From contig CM039211.1 in the NCBI GenBank assembly GCA_008360975.2, forward strand, positions 49,536,077-49,600,076: a stretch of DNA of 64,000 nt. The letters are read 5' to 3'. The stretch is from Lichenostomus cassidix. Taxonomy: Eukaryota; Chordata; Aves; Passeriformes; Meliphagidae. The translations under genes and the position numbers were made by a program. Of the stretch, positions 52,801-63,076 are shown piece after piece. Below the pieces are notes generated by a model. It was not told the DNA's origin and did no database searches. It worked only from the letters and a program-made list of their open reading frames with translations. Positions within the stretch are counted from its first letter, which is position 1, and each line of letters opens with the position of its first letter.

Positions 52801-55630
52801 CACTTCATTACTCTGACATGTGTTGAACTGAGCATGTGTGTACATATTCCATCTTCTTTTCTATGCTCAGTGTTGGTTACAAGTGGCAGACACACTTTAC
52901 TAAAGAGCTAGATGACATGGGAACTCCAGCATGGGGTGTTCTTTTTGCAGTCTGGGTACTGTTTGGTGTTTGTGAGTCTTGGTTACCGGATTCTAGATGC
53001 TGGTTTTTGATTTATTGAAAAGTTGTGAAGGGCTTTTATTGTGCAAGGTTTTGACACATGTATGACTGTATTTTTTTATTATTTTTGATTCTTTCCCAGA
53101 ATGATGTAGCGCAAGCCAAATTTTATTGTTCCCAGATAATGAGAACAGAGAACAAACTATACAATAATCTTAAAGTAAGTATGCTTGCTTTATATTAACA
53201 TCTTGCAGAGGAGTATGCCATATTGGACAAAAAACTCCCAGATGCGAAGTAATGGAAGGCCAGCCCCTTAGTAGCACAGGTGTGTCTTAGTAGTGTTGCT
53301 GAGCTTGTTTTTGAGCCAACAGACAATTTCTGTCAGTTGGATGACTTACATTGAGAACCATTAAACCTCCATCCCTTTTTTAAAATCAATTCCTATCATA
53401 GATGGGAATGTAAAGTAGATGATCCTACATATGTGAGCATAGACCCATGAACAATTTCTATTTATGATTTTTGCCTTCTTGATCTAAAAGATTTTTAAAA
53501 CCCTGCTCCAAGTATGAGCTCTGCCCACTTCAGCCTCCTTCAGCCCTAAAAACCTTAACCATGTGTGTACATACAACAATTTTTTTCTTTACTTGCACAG
53601 TCTACAGTCTGAGAGAAAGTCTGCATGTGCCATGTAAGTGGCCTCTCTAAGCTATGGTAAAAACCACTTTATTCAAGGACAGGTAGTGCAGCTTCATCAG
53701 TGGAGCTCTGCCTCAAGGCACACCCTTCCTTTCCAGGTACCACCTGTGAAAAAAACCCAGACATTTGAGGAAATTGATCGTTCCATCTCTTTCTTTGCAA
53801 CAGATGGATTTTTCTCAGTGCACCATCTGGAAATGTATTTTGTCCTGCTTTGCTTCATGTCTTCCCCAAACACGTTTTTAAAAATTTGCATTCTTATGAC
53901 ATTTACTATTTGTGTGGTGTGTTTTTATTTTATTTTTAAGGTTCTTGTCCAGCTCAGATCTGGTTTGCTAAAAGAAGTAATAAATACATTAGAGGCAGCA
54001 GTGGAAGTAGATACTCCTCCCTTTGTGAAAAAACCTGAGTTTTCTGAGCAGGTGGTAAGTATACTGTGATGAGAGAATGTTAATTGTTACTGTGCTGAGC
54101 CAAGATAGTGGTGGTTCACTTCAGATCTTCAGGTGCCTGAGTTCACTCTGCTGTAGTTGTTTGCATTCTAATGCATTCCAAAGCAGCTGGCTGGCGTCCT
54201 GGACTGGTGGACAAAACACTTAGCTGTTCACTTCATTTTTTGTTGTGGATCTTGCTTCTAGAAGCTTGTATTTCATCTGAATGTAGATGAAGCTTCCCCT
54301 AATGGCATTAAATAATTGAATCCTTTGCTTCATATGCTATTTCCATTTCATATGAAATGAGAATAACAGCTGATATTGTTAGGTTGGTAATACTTGAAAG
54401 ACCTGTGATGCTATATAGGGAAGTGTGATATGGGAAACAGTACTTGCTATTCAACTCTATTTTACTGTGCAAGCCATCTTTTACAGCCTTAATCAACAAG
54501 AAGGCTTCCTTCAGAGCACATATGTAGCCCCTATCTGTTTGTCAGCATTGGTGCTGCTTTTTCTGAAGCTTATTTAATATATTAATTTTGGATGTGCCTA
54601 TAGAACAAGACATTTTAAGACTGTGTTAATAATTAAATACTTAGTCTTTCACTGTTGCCTATTAAACAATATTAGTAACTGATACACAAAATAATAAATA
54701 TTAGGAGAAGTGGGGGGGCCTACCTTTCAAAACATAGCCCATGTATATTAACTGCTGTGTTGAAAAGAAACTCTTTAGGCGGCATTTCTAAAGTCATTGC
54801 AATAAATGTCATATGTGTTAGTGCTGTATTTTGACTTCATTTGGGAAATTTTTAGCTGCCAAAAGAAGACTAAGTATTAGTCCTAACAGTTCTCTTCCAC
54901 AAAAGTTTATTGATAATAATATTTTTAAGGGATTTACTTAACACTTGAGCTCATATTCTTATGTATGGCATACAGAACTTCTCAGTGTTCTATAGTCTGA
55001 ATTTTATTGATTTGTACTGTACTGTACATTTACTGAGATACATAATGGTAATAATTAGAATTGTACTGACGTGGAAAGTAGATTCCAGGAAACAATTATG
55101 TTTCCTGGATTTAAATAGAAAGTAATTGTGTTTGTCTGTGCTAGGGACAGAAAATAGAATTGTACAGGTTTGAGGAAATTTTAAATGTAATAAACTCTAA
55201 TAGGTAACCAGTGCATTTCCACCATTTTGGGGTGATGCGTAATGTGCTTTGCATAAAATCCTCATCTTATGAGTCATTGCCTTAGCCACCTATTTTACAC
55301 TGTGTGCTTTTTTTTTACTGTGAGTTACTGCTTGTCTTCAATGTGGTGGTAGAAGGAGATCTTCACTTGCTGAACTGTAACAATCTGTCATTTTCTCTTC
55401 CTTAGCTGGCTACAGTCAGGGAAGAGATGGAAGAGAACCCTGACCTGTCTGTCAAATTAGGAAATATATATACGAAATTGAAAGCTTCAGGACGGATAAC
55501 CATGTGCACACTGGAAGACATGCTTTTCCAGATTCCTAGTTCAAAGAAAACCTCTGCAAAGCTTTTAAATCAGAAACAACTAGGCTATCAGGCTGCTAAT
55601 CCACTTCAGTCAAATCTATTGTTAGAATAG
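40759..55630 (+). CDS. PTCD2: Pentatricopeptide repeat domain protein 2 (PTCD2), complete 10-exon coding sequence
   Basis: PTCD2 is a mitochondrial PPR protein; in mouse it is known to be needed for processing of the transcript that yields cytochrome b mRNA. Exons 40759-40864, 43265-43357, 44112-44241, 45044-45161, 46519-46597, 47729-47820, 51583-51696, 53100-53174, 53941-54054 and 55406-55630 join to 1146 nt: 381 codons and a TAG stop. Remembered human PTCD2 is 388 residues and collinear. Residues 1-35 are Arg/Ala-rich, as in a matrix-targeting peptide. Family blocks seen include [64 protein letters not shown] and [13 protein letters not shown]. The start ATG has G at -3 and +4. The frame stays open 83 codons further upstream, but that stretch is CpG-island DNA crossing MRPS27 exon 1, so I do not use it. 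Confidence 0.96.
40998..41010 (-). promoter_or_regulatory. Candidate ZNF143/THAP11-type motif (ACTACAGCTCCCG)
   Basis: The minus strand reads ACTACAGCTCCCG, an exact fit to the ACTAYRNNNCCCR promoter motif. It lies in the CpG island in PTCD2 intron 1, about 240 bp downstream of the PTCD2 start. Motif match only; binding is inferred. Confidence 0.45.
41138..41502 (-). mobile_element. CR1 LINE 3' fragment, reverse orientation
   Basis: The plus strand reads as a reverse-complemented avian CR1 3' end: an ACAGAATC-like tail remnant, then AATGGCCTGGGTTGGAAAGG, CCCCATCCAGCCTGGTC and a CTGCAATAAGGTC block. The 3' end of the element faces the CpG island and its 5' truncation lies near 41502. It is in PTCD2 intron 1, antisense to the gene. 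Confidence 0.9.
43265..43357 (+). CDS. PTCD2: PTCD2 coding exon 2
   Basis: 93 nt, phase 1 to phase 1. It encodes residues 36-66 ([20 protein letters not shown], then [11 protein letters not shown]). The acceptor is TTTTTTCTTATGGTAG and the donor is GTACAG. Confidence 0.95.
43358..44111 (+). other. PTCD2: PTCD2 intron 2
   Basis: Phase 1 intron of 754 bp; nothing else recognised. Confidence 0.9.
44112..44241 (+). CDS. PTCD2: PTCD2 coding exon 3
   Basis: 130 nt, phase 1 to phase 2. It encodes residues 67-109 and two bases of Arg110: [15 protein letters not shown], then [19 protein letters not shown]. The acceptor is CTTTTTCTAG and the donor is GTATGT. It contains an A-rich tandem (ATTAAAGAAAA twice). 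Confidence 0.96.
44242..45043 (+). other. PTCD2: PTCD2 intron 3
   Basis: Phase 2 intron of 802 bp; nothing else recognised. Confidence 0.9.
45044..45161 (+). CDS. PTCD2: PTCD2 coding exon 4
   Basis: 118 nt, phase 2 to phase 0. Encodes residues 110-149, including [20 protein letters not shown] and VELIKDQ, the best-conserved block of the family. The acceptor is TCTTTCCCACAG and the donor is GTAATT. Confidence 0.97.
45162..46518 (+). other. PTCD2: PTCD2 intron 4
   Basis: Phase 0 intron of about 1.4 kb; nothing else recognised. Confidence 0.9.
46519..46597 (+). CDS. PTCD2: PTCD2 coding exon 5
   Basis: 79 nt, phase 0 to phase 1. It encodes residues 150-175 ([20 protein letters not shown] then KKGHFE), a PPR helical hairpin. 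The acceptor is TTTCCTCTCCAG and the donor is GTAAGT. Confidence 0.97.
46659..46691 (+). repeat. AT-rich dinucleotide microsatellite
   Basis: Imperfect TA/TG dinucleotide run in PTCD2 intron 5, just after exon 5, with a G7 run about 25 bp upstream. Confidence 0.85.
47472..47488 (+). repeat. (TAA)n microsatellite
   Basis: About five TAA units in PTCD2 intron 5. Confidence 0.85.
47729..47820 (+). CDS. PTCD2: PTCD2 coding exon 6
   Basis: 92 nt, phase 1 to phase 0. It encodes residues 176-206: [20 protein letters not shown] then [11 protein letters not shown]. The acceptor is TATTTTTGATAG and the donor is GTAAGT. Confidence 0.97.
48302..48380 (+). promoter_or_regulatory. Two CTCF-like motifs inside the LTR
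   Basis: CAGCCGCAGGGGGCGCTGTG at 48358-48377 fits the CTCF core closely. A second near-match, CACCAGCAGGGGCGCTGTTG at 48302-48321, is one G short in the central run. Motif similarity only. Confidence 0.45.
48437..48640. repeat. GC-rich minisatellite, 14-bp unit with 56-bp higher-order period
   Basis: The unit GCAGCGAGCTNAGG recurs at 48437, 48451, 48465, 48479 and 48493, exactly every 14 bp. A larger block containing CTAGAACCACAGCACTGCCT recurs at 48501, 48557 and 48613 (56 bp = 4 x 14). The array lies inside the LTR at 48032-48964. Confidence 0.9.
49624..49663 (+). repeat. Perfect 20-bp tandem duplication
   Basis: TGTTCTTCCATTTCCTCATC occurs twice with no gap in PTCD2 intron 6, downstream of the LTR. 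Confidence 0.95.
51583..51696 (+). CDS. PTCD2: PTCD2 coding exon 7
   Basis: 114 nt, phase 0 at both ends. It encodes residues 207-244 ([20 protein letters not shown] then [18 protein letters not shown]). The acceptor is ATTTCTGTGCAG and the donor is GTACAG. The frame is open upstream of the acceptor, but that part has no family similarity. Confidence 0.94.
51697..53099 (+). other. PTCD2: PTCD2 intron 7
   Basis: Phase 0 intron of about 1.4 kb; nothing else recognised. Confidence 0.9.
53100..53174 (+). CDS. PTCD2: PTCD2 coding exon 8
   Basis: 75 nt, phase 0 at both ends. It encodes residues 245-269 ([20 protein letters not shown] then YNNLK), aligning with the human NEMAKAVSIFSQIM segment. 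The acceptor is TTCTTTCCCAG and the donor is GTAAGT. Confidence 0.93.
53175..53940 (+). other. PTCD2: PTCD2 intron 8
   Basis: Phase 0 intron of 766 bp. The reading frame of exon 9 stays open some 300 bp into it, but without family similarity. Confidence 0.88.
53941..54054 (+). CDS. PTCD2: PTCD2 coding exon 9
   Basis: 114 nt, phase 0 at both ends. It encodes residues 270-307, including [15 protein letters not shown] and [11 protein letters not shown]. The acceptor is TTTTATTTTTAAG and the donor is GTAAGT. Confidence 0.93.
54055..55405 (+). other. PTCD2: PTCD2 intron 9
   Basis: Phase 0 intron of about 1.35 kb; AT-rich, nothing else recognised. Confidence 0.9.
55406..55630 (+). CDS. PTCD2: PTCD2 coding exon 10 (stop codon)
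   Basis: 225 nt from acceptor TCTTCCTTAG to the TAG stop at 55628-55630. Encodes residues 308-381: [20 protein letters not shown], then [20 protein letters not shown], ending QSNLLLE, close to the human C-terminus. Confidence 0.96.
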   Translation: MATVREEMEENPDLSVKLGNIYTKLKASGRITMCTLEDMLFQIPSSKKTSAKLLNQKQLGYQAANPLQSNLLLE

Positions 55631-55686
55631 TTCAGTATGTGATGCCAAACTGAACTGCTGATAGCATCTCTTACAATCCAAGTTCA

Positions 55687-55692
55687 AATAAA
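55687..55692 (+). terminator. PTCD2: PTCD2 polyadenylation signal AATAAA
   Basis: A canonical AATAAA lies 57 nt after the stop codon, followed by T-rich and TTTGTATT sequence suited to a downstream element. This implies a very short 3' UTR of about 75-100 nt. A longer alternative 3' UTR cannot be excluded from sequence alone. Confidence 0.75.
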
Positions 55693-55733
55693 ATTTCTTC
55701 TTCCCTTTTCTGCAGTGAGCAATTATAAGTTAT

Positions 55734-55780
55734 TTGTATTTAAAATTTAAATTGTATTTAAAATTTAATTTTAAATACAA
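55734..55780. repeat. AT-rich direct and inverted repeat just after PTCD2
   Basis: TTGTATTTAAAATTTAA occurs at 55734 and 55752. The second copy forms a perfect inverted repeat, TTGTATTTAAAATT, one T, AATTTTAAATACAA (55752-55780). It begins about 40 bp after the AATAAA and could form a hairpin. Confidence 0.85.
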
Positions 55781-58700
55781 GATCATGTAGCTTCCATGTT
55801 TCAAGTTGGATAAAAAAACAAGCTGTGACACTGGGTATCATGTGTTGTTCAGAAATGGGAGGGATAGAAAGGTTTGACTTTTTGCTTAGGCTCTTGTATC
55901 AGGATTTTCCTATGCTAAATGTTCTGGAAGTGAGTGGATGGAAGCGAATAAAGTAGTATGAGTATCTGACCTGATTCAGTGGTTCTGTGGTTCATGACAG
56001 TAAAATTTGGGCTTCATCAGATGTAGTGTTCTGACTGAAAGGACAGAGGCAGGCTAAGAGTCCAGAAAAAAGAGTATAGAAGTGCCTTAACTGCTTATTC
56101 AAAGTCTGTAGATCTCAAGAGAATCAGAGGGAAGCAAGCATCTTTTGTTCTCTTTAATTAATCTTTCTCTTCCAAAGAAATAAATTAGTATTTTTTTCAT
56201 ATCAGCTGGGTTCATGGAAATGCTGTGGGAATTAGTATGGTAACTAAGTTGTTGCTTTCTCACTTGAAGGAGATTCCTGATTAAAAGTCAGTCTCAGAGT
56301 GAGTGACCTCACAAATTGCTTCCGTCTAATTTTCTGATATTAAGATTTGTAGGATAAGCAGATCTTGATGCACATTTGCAACTAAGTCTTAAAAAGTTCC
56401 GTAGATCAAGTATGATTATGTTTCTAGCTATATTTACATCATCTGCATAGTTCACCCTACTTTTTTATTGAAAAAAGGTACAAAGAAGCTTCACTTTGAA
56501 CCAACTTTAATGACTCCAGATCAAATGTGCTTGATTCTAGCAATAAAAAGCTACTGGTGTCTGTGAGTCCTGTATACATAAAAATCTGAACTTACTCACC
56601 ATCCAGAAACAGATATGTTTTGGCTAGCATTTGTGGGTCTTTGGGTGCCTTTGCTTGTGAAATGATGAATGTGTTGATAAGAAAACTTGGTGATCCTGTG
56701 AGCTCAAGACTAGGTGGAGCTCAGCTTGCTACTCTGCTAGTTGGGCTTCACTATCTCTCCTCTGCCTTCTGTTTTTTTTATTTTGTCTCTTCTCCACTCA
56801 AGCAAATGTCAAAACTCAGAGTATACTTTCTGTGAGTAAATATACATGTATATCATTGAAGCCAGTGAAACACTGAAGAAACAAGAACCCATCCACTTGG
56901 AGACGCCTCTTCAAAACAAATGTGGCTACAGCAGGTGGGGCGTTTGCTTCTGATGCTCTAACTCTATTACTTCTTTCTGTCACAATGTGTCCTGTTAATA
57001 TGTAAATACACAAAAACTGTTACAAAGTAAATGGAATTTCATGCGAGTTTAAGTGGAGAATAATTTGAAGTGTGTCACCCTTCTGTGAATTGTGGGTACA
57101 CTTTTTATGATTGGTGGCATTAATGTAAGAACACAGCTATTACTTTTTCTGTAATATTGTGTAGTATGTAATTCCACACATAATTTTCTGTTAGCTAGAG
57201 ATTCTTTCAACATTTCCAATACTACGTGGACCCTTGAGAAGTTCCCAATCTTTTCTCCACAAATAAATGTGATAAGAGATTTGTAAAGGCTGCTTGCAGT
57301 GTGGGAAGGATTAGTGGCAAAAAATGTAAAGGAATTAATTACTATTCAGTTTACTCTGTTGGTACAGACAGGAGAACTGTCTGATGTACATCCAGTACAA
57401 CTGTTTGGTGTTTAAAGTGTATAAATGACACATTTTTGAAGACCATAAAAGACAGTTTTAGCCATTTAGCCCTATATAGCAAATACATGTGATCAGTTCT
57501 GTTTAATTTCCCTATTTGGAACTTTAAAACTTGTATTAATTGCAAGATGTTGCTGCATCCTAGGACTATGCATGCTTGCTTGTACATTCTAATCTGAATT
57601 GTTTTGGTTGCTACCTAAGGCTATCTCCTATCTGCAACTGAAGTAATGATAACTTGTATTAAAATTGTGAATATATCTGATGTTTTCCATTCTTTGTTCT
57701 GTTGACTGCCTGTTTTCTTGGGGCTATTTATTCAAGGTACCAATACTAAGTTGACAGGTGTTTTTTAAAGAAATAACATCTTTGTCTTGAGAAAGAAAGG
57801 AGATGCACTTAAATAACTAACTACTTCAGTAGAAGAGGAAAGCAGGGACTCAATAAATATTGAAGAATAAGTTCAAAGACACACAAAGTTCTGACAATTA
57901 AAATTAGAATACTGAATGTTGCTCTGGAAGTGTAATAGAAGACTGGTAACATTTACCCTTAGGAAAAAAAAGCTGGAAGAAATAAGCAAGTCCTAATATT
58001 TATGGAGCTGATTTCCAAAGACTTCTGAAATGAAGTCTAATTTGTGTCATACAAGTCCCAGAGACTTTTATTTGGGAAATCTTGGATTTGGGCAATTTAT
58101 GATTTCATGTTCTGGTGCATCAAGGTTCTAAGAACTCTAGCTTTTGTGCTGAAGACTCTTCAGCCATGTGCTTAGTTGTGTGTACTTTGATGTTGTTGAC
58201 TCTTGGTTTCCCAGTACCCAAGATGAGGAAACCAAACTTGTCTAAAAGTAAGCAAATACCTGGGAGTTTTGCTGGATTAGAGTGGCTGGAATGTCAAGGG
58301 CTGTTACTAGACAGCTCTCATGGAGACAGCCTCAAAGAATAGGACGTGCACTGTTACTGCAGCTGATACTAAGTTTATATCGAACCTTAAAATCAAAAAG
58401 AAGTTAATATTCTTAAATTCAATTGATTTTTTTAAACAATCTGAAAAAAACCCCGGGGCATATAAATTTCAAAGTGAATCTCTGCATTTTTTTTCTCTAG
58501 GTTTAACTGCAAGAGATTCTCTAGGAAGTGCTGCTTAAAATGTTATGTGTAGTAAGTACCTCAGATGAGGATCCAAGGGCTCTTTGGGGTACTCCTGTGT
58601 GGAAAAGGATTACTCTTTATCGTATTCTGATGTTCTTCCTCCAGTAAAACAGAACATGAGTTTTGTTCATGTCCTTGCCCTCCAGCCGCTTTTTAGAGCA

Positions 58701-60199
58701 GTGATCCAGGAGACAGCAGGTGGCGTTTCTTGACCATGCTGTTCTGCCAACATTATTTCCAGGGGTGGCCTCCAATGTCACTTATGTAAGGGCAGGGCAG
58801 AATTAATGGCTTGCCCTATATTTAGTGTGTGCTGTCTTAAAATGGAAAATCCAGGCAATAGTCAGCCACCTTGAATGGTTGGTGGTAGTTGGTGATGGCT
58901 GCAAACCTAGAGATTTACAGCACTTACTTTGAAATTTACTGCATTTATTGAAACAACTCATCTTTGCCAGTGATCACAGCACAGCATCTACAATGTCTGT
59001 GGAAATCCTAATCAATGACCTAGATGACAGGCTGTTGATGTTGCTTCTTGTACACCAATGACTGATAAAAAATGCTTACATCTACCTTTAAGAGGAAGTT
59101 GGACCACTTTTCTGATTTGAATTTTAAAAGCATTCATTTTTACATTCAGAGAGGATCTGGATTGTGTGCAATCTTCAGAGGACTGACATTCTTCTAGCAT
59201 AGATGCTTCTGCTTTTCTCCATGAGTTAATACTTCGTTGTTTTTTGTATTTCTTTTCACAAACATCTTGAATCTTGGTGAGGAAGGTTCACCTTTTTTTT
59301 TGATTCTCCCAAGTAAATTTTCTGCTTCAAAACAATAAAAATAAAGGTGAAAGGCTTAGTCGTTGCAGGAGAGCTCAGGAATGCTTCCAGGCCACAAGAA
59401 GAGTTTTCACATATTTAATGAACCTTCTAAACAAGTTTAAATAGCATGAAACAGAGATTTGTTAGAAGTTTGCAAGCAGGGTAGAAAGGAGGGAGACCTA
59501 CCTATTGCGCATATGTTTGAAGATACTCAACTTTGTTTTTCTTCTGGGCTTTTTTTCAGGGTTGCTTCAGGTGTGCATCCTAAAAAATTTATTGCAAAAT
59601 AAGAGACTTGTTTGGTTTTTTGTTTGTTTGTTTGTAAACTACATCTATTGTGGCTGCTTGCATGCCCTTCTACTGTCACATAATCCTTAGAAAAGTTTTT
59701 AAAAGGTGATGTCATTCACTACCTTCATCTTCTGTTTCCTTTAACCTGCTGCTTACGAACAGCATTTTGAACTCAGTAAATGTCTGCTTGCCTACTCACA
59801 GACTCCTTTTTAAGTAATTTCATTTTCATCAAGATGAACTAGGAAGACTTAAAACTGCTGCGGGTACTACTGGTACTGGTCCCATGTTATGTAATGTGAA
59901 ATGTTGTTCTATGTTCCTACCTATCTTTGCTTGTGCTACTGGAAATAGTTGGCTGTAGACCTTCAGGGACTTTTGTTGTGTCTTTCCTCTAGGCAGTTGT
60001 CTGGATCTCCTAATAATTCCACCAGCATGTGCAGTAAAAACTGATAGTCTGACTTCAACTCCCCAGGCAGGGATGCTGGTTTTTTCCAAGTACAGATGTT
60101 TTGGCTACAAAGCCTCAAACCCTTGTGTATACTGTTGGGTAAGGTCAGCTTCGAAGTCCCTGTGCTAAGCAGCAATTCAGAATAAATGCAGGAGCACTG
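55781..60199. other. Intergenic DNA downstream of PTCD2
   Basis: About 4.4 kb of AT-rich sequence. I find no exon, RNA gene or named repeat on either strand. Confidence 0.75.
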
Positions 60200-62400
60200 G
60201 TGTCAGAGAGAAGTTGAATTCAGGAACCATGTGCACAGATTAGATGTATGGGGTCAAAGTCAACTGAGTCTGAACCTTGTGTCTGCATGAGGGGTAAAAG
60301 CCATCTGTTAGTTACAGGAGACTCCTTCCTGTGGAGATAAAGGCAGCAATCCAACAAGCAGTCTGGAAGGTGTGAACATGCTGCCCAGGCTTGTTCATCC
60401 TTTGGACTTTTACCCTTTGTTGATCTTCCATGTGGGCACCTGTAAAGCTGCTGGGAGCAACCTGGAGTGCATTAAGGATGGCTACACTTGGGACAAGGGT
60501 AAAGGGCAAGTGGGACTAATGATGTCTCTCAGATCCTGACCAGGAGAAAGGGAAAAATCTAGGTGGACTAAGTGTGCCAGTGTCACAGCTTGGCTGCATG
60601 GCTGGTATGGCAGACAGGCCTTTGGCTTCTGTGACCACAGGCATAGCAAGAGCTGGTGGTTAAATTGGGGTATGCTTGACAAAGCTTCCAAAAACAAGCT
60701 TCCAACCCAGCGAGAATGGCTTGAAATGAGGTATGCCAGAAAGGGTTACAACAAGCTGGAGAGATCTGAGTGCACAAGAGAGAAAGTGCAGTTGAATCTG
60801 GCAAACAGTGTGACAGGGAAGGCTCTCATGCTTCCCCTGTAAAGGCAGTGCAACTTGAAACCCATTTAGAATGTTTGTACACAAATCTGTGAGCACAGGG
60901 AATAAGCAGGAGGATTGTGTATACACAACTGCAGACCTAAGAGCTTGTTAGGATTATGGTGATGTGGTAGGATATCTCTCATGACTATCTAGTGCTGCTG
61001 TGGAGGGATTCAGGAAAGACAGGGTGGGTGAGGACCACAGAGAGGAGAGGTTGAGCTCTGTATAGAGCAGGTGCATGGATTTTGCCTTGGGACAGGTGAT
61101 GGGTGGGTAGTGAGTTTGTGAGTAAGGATCAGAGGATAGACCAGCACAGGGGAAACTTCAGTGGGTATCTGCTACATCCTGCCTGATAAAGAGATACATA
61201 GACACAGACACACAGACACATACGCATACAAACACAGGTGAAGCATTCTCCAGGCAGCTGAAGAAAGTCTCAGTCACAGACCCTAGCTCCTACTATCTGG
61301 GCCTTTAGTCACCCTGCTGCAAAGACAGTATAACTGGATACAATCAGCCTAGAAGATTTATGAAATGTACAGAGGATAATATATTGGTACATGTGACAGA
61401 GGAACTGGTAAGGGAGATGCTCTGTTGGACCTGTGACTAACAAGTGATGAACAATTGCTGGATAGTATAAAGAGCAAGGGCAAGTTTTGCTGCAGCAACA
61501 ATGACTCTTGTGGAGTCAAGAATGTGAAGTTTAACATCCTGAGTGGAGTAATCTAGATGCAGAACTTCAGAAGAGGAGGTTTTGGCATGTTCAGGGGCCT
61601 ACTTCCAGCATCCTGTAGGAAACTCTCCTGGAAGGAAAGTCTGGGGTGATCTTGTTGATCTTCAGGGGCAACATTCTCAGAGAACTGGAATGATCTGTGT
61701 CAATGTGCATAAAATCAAGTAAGCTGGCAAAGGACCAGAATGAACACAGAGCTCCTGGCTGGGCTCAAACACAAAAAAAGGTGCACACAGAAGGTGGAAG
61801 CAGGATAGGCTACCCAGAAGGAATGCAAAGACATTGCCTGTGCATGCAGAAATGAAGTCTGCAAAACCAAAGCTTAGATGCTGCTGAAAATAGCAAAGAA
61901 TGTGAAGTATGGAAAGAAAGGTTTTTTCTGAGGATATTGGCAGTAAAAGAAAGGTTAAGGAGAATGTGGCCCTACTGGTCAGTGGGACAGGCTAACTAGT
62001 GACAAAGGACAGAGAGAAGACTGAGGTACTCTGCCTTTTTGCGACCAAGCTAGTCTGAGGAAAAGAGGCTGAGAGAAATGGTTTGCTAAGCCTTTATAAG
62101 GGAAGACTTAGAGAAAACCTTATTCCTGTCGACAGCATTCTGATCAAGTGACAAAGAGAAGGTGGAGCTAGAAGTTGAAACATTGCACATTCTGATCAGG
62201 TACTGGGATAAAATAAGTTACCATGAGGGAGATCAAATAGTGAAAGAGGTTACCCAAAGAGGATGTAAAATCTCTATTCTTGGAGGTCTTCAAGTCTTAC
62301 CCGGAACCTGGACATGGCCCTAAGATACTTCACCTGATTAGACTTGCTCTGAGTTGCGATTTGGAGGTCCATTTCAAATGGAATAGTTCTGTTGTACAAG
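60200..62400 (+). mobile_element. Long, old CR1 LINE copy with an internal deletion
   Basis: Scattered CR1 similarity in order: the 5' part (CTTCCATGTGGGCACC near 60427, CTTTGGCTTCTGTGACCA near 60619), the ORF2-like region (GAGCTCCTGGCTGGGCTCAA near 61751, GGTGGAAGCAGGATAGGCTA near 61793, GACTGAGGTACTCTGCC near 62019), and 3' UTR-like sequence (TTGGAGGTCTTCAAG near 62281 and ACCTGGACATGG near 62306). Most of the reverse-transcriptase region between ORF2 start and 3' UTR is missing. Reading frames are broken throughout. Outer boundaries are approximate. Confidence 0.75.
61195..61240 (+). repeat. CA-rich simple sequence within the old CR1
   Basis: Imperfect ACACAGAC/ACATACAC units interrupting the CR1-like sequence at about 60.2-62.4 kb; probably grown in place. 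Confidence 0.75.
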
Positions 62401-63076
62401 TGGATGACCTACTGACTATCCTGTCTTGGGAGAAACCAATGAAGATTTCATATTCCCAGTACACCATGATGTAGCTGTCTTCTACGTAATTGTATAGAAA
62501 ACGTTCTCATTTAGTCTCTTTGATACTGAGACTGGTGATTACCTATCCTGGTACCAGTGTTCACTTGGGGTGTCAGGGTTATGAGTTGCAATGAAAGTTT
62601 TGAACTCAAACCTGGCCTCTCTGTCACGCTTTTCTACCCAGAATACAAGAGTGCAAATTCCCAAATCATATGACAATCATGTGCTGTACAGTCTCGATGA
62701 TAGCTAGTCTGGCTAATTCCATCACAAGGGGTTGTATGTTCCCAGCAGCAAGCTCCTGCCTCCACTCCAGCACCTAGTCCAGAAAAGAAATTGCCATCTT
62801 AATTTACATGAAGGTGTTTTTTTCAAGATTTTGTATTCTAGATGGACTGTGAGACGAACTTTTTGTGTCTAGTTTCCTAAGTGGTAAGCTAATCCTTGTT
62901 TTCAGTTTCCATGCAGTTAAGGGAAGTTTGTGGAGTCTCACTCCCACTGACCTGTGTAAGGTGCTTGAAGAGAGATTAGGGACTCATCCATATCCAGCAG
63001 AAACTGCGACACCAAAATGAAATAGAAAATTACCAGTGTTGTGTCTGCTAGGCAATTCAGGCTAGCAAATTCCTAG
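62401..63076. other. Intergenic DNA between the old CR1 and the LTR
   Basis: No gene or named repeat recognised. Confidence 0.7.

Noticed and set aside
53638..53940. Upstream extension of PTCD2 exon 9 in the same frame
   Set aside because: A clear TTTTTAAG acceptor at 53940 and the family alignment both start the exon at 53941; the upstream sequence is intron.
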